DNA of 64,000 nucleotides from assembly GCF_902809835.1 (NCBI RefSeq), contig NZ_CADDWM010000010.1:203064-267063 (forward strand). Reading direction: 5' to 3'. Positions 63,110 through 64,000 of the stretch are shown piece by piece. The notes below the pieces were generated by a model. It was not told the DNA's origin. It searched no databases and saw only the letters and a list, made by a program, of their open reading frames with translations. The position numbers and the translations under genes were made by a program. This DNA is from Agromyces sp. Marseille-P2726. GTDB taxonomy: Bacteria > Actinomycetota > Actinomycetes > Actinomycetales > Microbacteriaceae. How positions within the stretch are numbered: the first letter of the stretch is position 1; every line of letters starts with the position of its first letter.

Positions 63110-64000
63110 TTACAGGGCCACGTCGTTGTCTGCGACTACGTCATCCCCGGCGACGTTGTTGTCGCTGAAGTTGTCGCTGAAGTTGTCGTTCACCTGGAAC
63201 GAGTCCTCGACCTCGACGTCGACCTCGGTGTTGCCGATCTCGTTGTCGTTCAGCGAATCGTTGACCACGACGTTGTCGTCGAACGAGTCGACGGCCACGT
63301 TGTTGTCGTTGAGCGAGTCGACGACGTTGCCGTCGTTGTCGATGTTGTTGTCGTTGAACGAGTCCTCGACCTCGACCGAGTTGTCGGTGTTGCCGATCTC
63401 GTTGTCGTTGAACGAGTCCTCGATGTCGACCTCCACGTCGGTGTTCGTCGAGTTGTCGACCGAGTTGTCCTCGTTGAAGGAGTCCTCGATGTCGACCTCG
63501 ACGTCGGTGTTCGTCGAGTTGTCCTCGTTGAAGGAGTCCTCGATGTCGACCTCGACGTCGGTCTCGTTGAACGAGTCCTCGATCTCCGTCTCCTCGTTGA
63601 ACGAGTCGTTGATGAGCACGTTCGTCGAGTTGTCGGTGTTCGTCGAGTTGTCGGAGTTGTCGTTGAACGAGTCCTCGATCTCGATCTCGGTCTCCTCATT
63701 GAAGGAGTCGTCGATGTCGACGTCGAGGTTGTACTCGGTGTTCCCGGCCGCGACGCTGCCGCCAGCGACGATGTTGCCATCGCCGATGGTGGTCGACTCC
63801 TGGTTGAAGTCCTGGTCGAAGTGGACGTCGTCGCCGGCGAGGATCGTGTTGATCTGGTTCACCGACTGGTCGTTGATGACGTCGCGGTCGTCCACGTAGG
63901 AGTAGTTGTTCACGACGCTGATCAGCTTGGCCTTCGCCGCGGCGTAGTCACCGTGGTCGTCCCCGCCCCAGTCCTTCTTGCCGCCGCCGTGGCCGCCGCC
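63110..64000 (-). CDS. Acidic Asn/Asp-rich repeat protein, start outside window (IniB-like context)
   Basis: At least 296 residues; the start is beyond base 64000. The frame is open to the window edge, reading GGGHGGGKKDWGGDDHGDYAA before the first GTG at 63913. After a Gly/His/Lys start, about 240 residues are made almost only of Asp, Glu, Asn, Ser, Thr and Val with about 12 copies of DS[FL][ND]-type units. There are virtually no Lys, Arg or Cys in the repeats. By position before two dynamin-like genes it corresponds to IniB. I do not know its function; it is probably extended or disordered, and may bind cations. Confidence 0.75.
   Translation of the reverse strand, partial: GGGHGGGKKDWGGDDHGDYAAAKAKLISVVNNYSYVDDRDVINDQSVNQINTILAGDDVHFDQDFNQESTTIGDGNIVAGGSVAAGNTEYNLDVDIDDSFNEETEIEIEDSFNDNSDNSTNTDNSTNVLINDSFNEETEIEDSFNETDVEVDIEDSFNEDNSTNTDVEVDIEDSFNEDNSVDNSTNTDVEVDIEDSFNDNEIGNTDNSVEVEDSFNDNNIDNDGNVVDSLNDNNVAVDSFDDNVVVNDSLNDNEIGNTEVDVEVEDSFQVNDNFSDNFSDNNVAGDDVVADNDVAL
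63183..63720 (-). repeat. Coding tandem repeats in the acidic protein
   Basis: Blocks coding for EVDIEDSFNEDNSTNTD-like units repeat with variable length. The near-identical 28-bp blocks at 63415-63442, 63481-63508 and 63535-63562 are spaced 66 and 54 bp, exact multiples of three. This indicates expansion by in-frame duplication. Confidence 0.85.

Noticed and set aside
63183..63720. Possible CRISPR or intergenic tandem array
   Set aside because: Spacings are multiples of three, units are degenerate, and the array lies inside an open reading frame.
63039..63899. A Ser/Leu-rich repeat ORF on the plus strand
   Set aside because: It is the complement of the acidic repeat protein. The minus-strand frame continues to the window edge and has operon context.

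Overview
The window is GC-rich actinobacterial chromosome, most likely from the family Microbacteriaceae (Agromyces or Microbacterium type). The evidence is gene content and order: recA-recX-miaB-miaA-dapF behind clgR and a DUF3046 gene, lexA divergent from a LysM gene, a PriA-type hisA, DUF5302 and DUF3046 proteins, and many GTG starts. Many genes appear to be transcribed leaderless from a TANNNT box 6-9 bp before the start codon. I see no tRNA, rRNA, CRISPR array, insertion sequence or prophage. No gene-free stretch exceeds 300 bases.

Layout. 1-8.6 kb: EamA transporter end, thioredoxin, hydrolase, GT2, secreted M28 aminopeptidase, fructosamine-kinase-like protein, an LLM monooxygenase/FMN reductase pair, dodecin. 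8.8-12.7 kb: a GT4 glycosyltransferase broken by an internal deletion, a DUF5302 protein, then pnp behind a structured leader. 12.7-19.1 kb: an ArsR-type regulator behind a 14-bp periodic heptamer array, an ATP-grasp protein, an Lrp regulator, and a divergent E1-alpha/E1-beta/E2 2-oxoacid dehydrogenase operon. 19.1-28.1 kb: a leucine-degradation-type cluster (TetR, carboxylase beta, carboxylase alpha, acyl-CoA dehydrogenase, MaoC hydratase, CoA-ester lyase) that is split by a metallo-beta-lactamase-fold/TetR pair and carries a shared TetR-type operator on both sides of the split. 28.2-44.2 kb: aldo/keto reductase, M16 peptidase, dapB, thyA-folA, dapA, RNase J, a lipoprotein hydrolase, ftsK, pgsA, cinA. 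44.3-54.9 kb: clgR, DUF3046, recA, recX, miaB, miaA, dapF, an rRNA-methyltransferase-like gene, hflX, lexA and an SOS-linked LysM protein. 54.9-59.6 kb: hisC-hisB-hisH-hisA, SseB family, a membrane protein. 59.5-64 kb (minus strand): two dynamin-like GTPases downstream of a very acidic Asn/Asp-rich repeat protein, an arrangement like mycobacterial iniBAC.

How it works together. Branched-chain amino acid breakdown is the main metabolic theme: an Lrp-linked 2-oxoacid dehydrogenase is followed by a TetR-linked methylcrotonyl-CoA-type module. Diaminopimelate/lysine (dapA, dapB, dapF), histidine and folate/dTMP synthesis form the biosynthetic part. recA, recX, lexA and the LysM protein form an SOS unit with recognisable LexA boxes. 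The signals I find most worth a second look are a nonamer, GGATGCCGC, that recurs about 30 times, the systematic leaderless promoters, the ini-like dynamin operon, and the operator sets around the ArsR and TetR genes. All calls come from reading the sequence; no database search was run.
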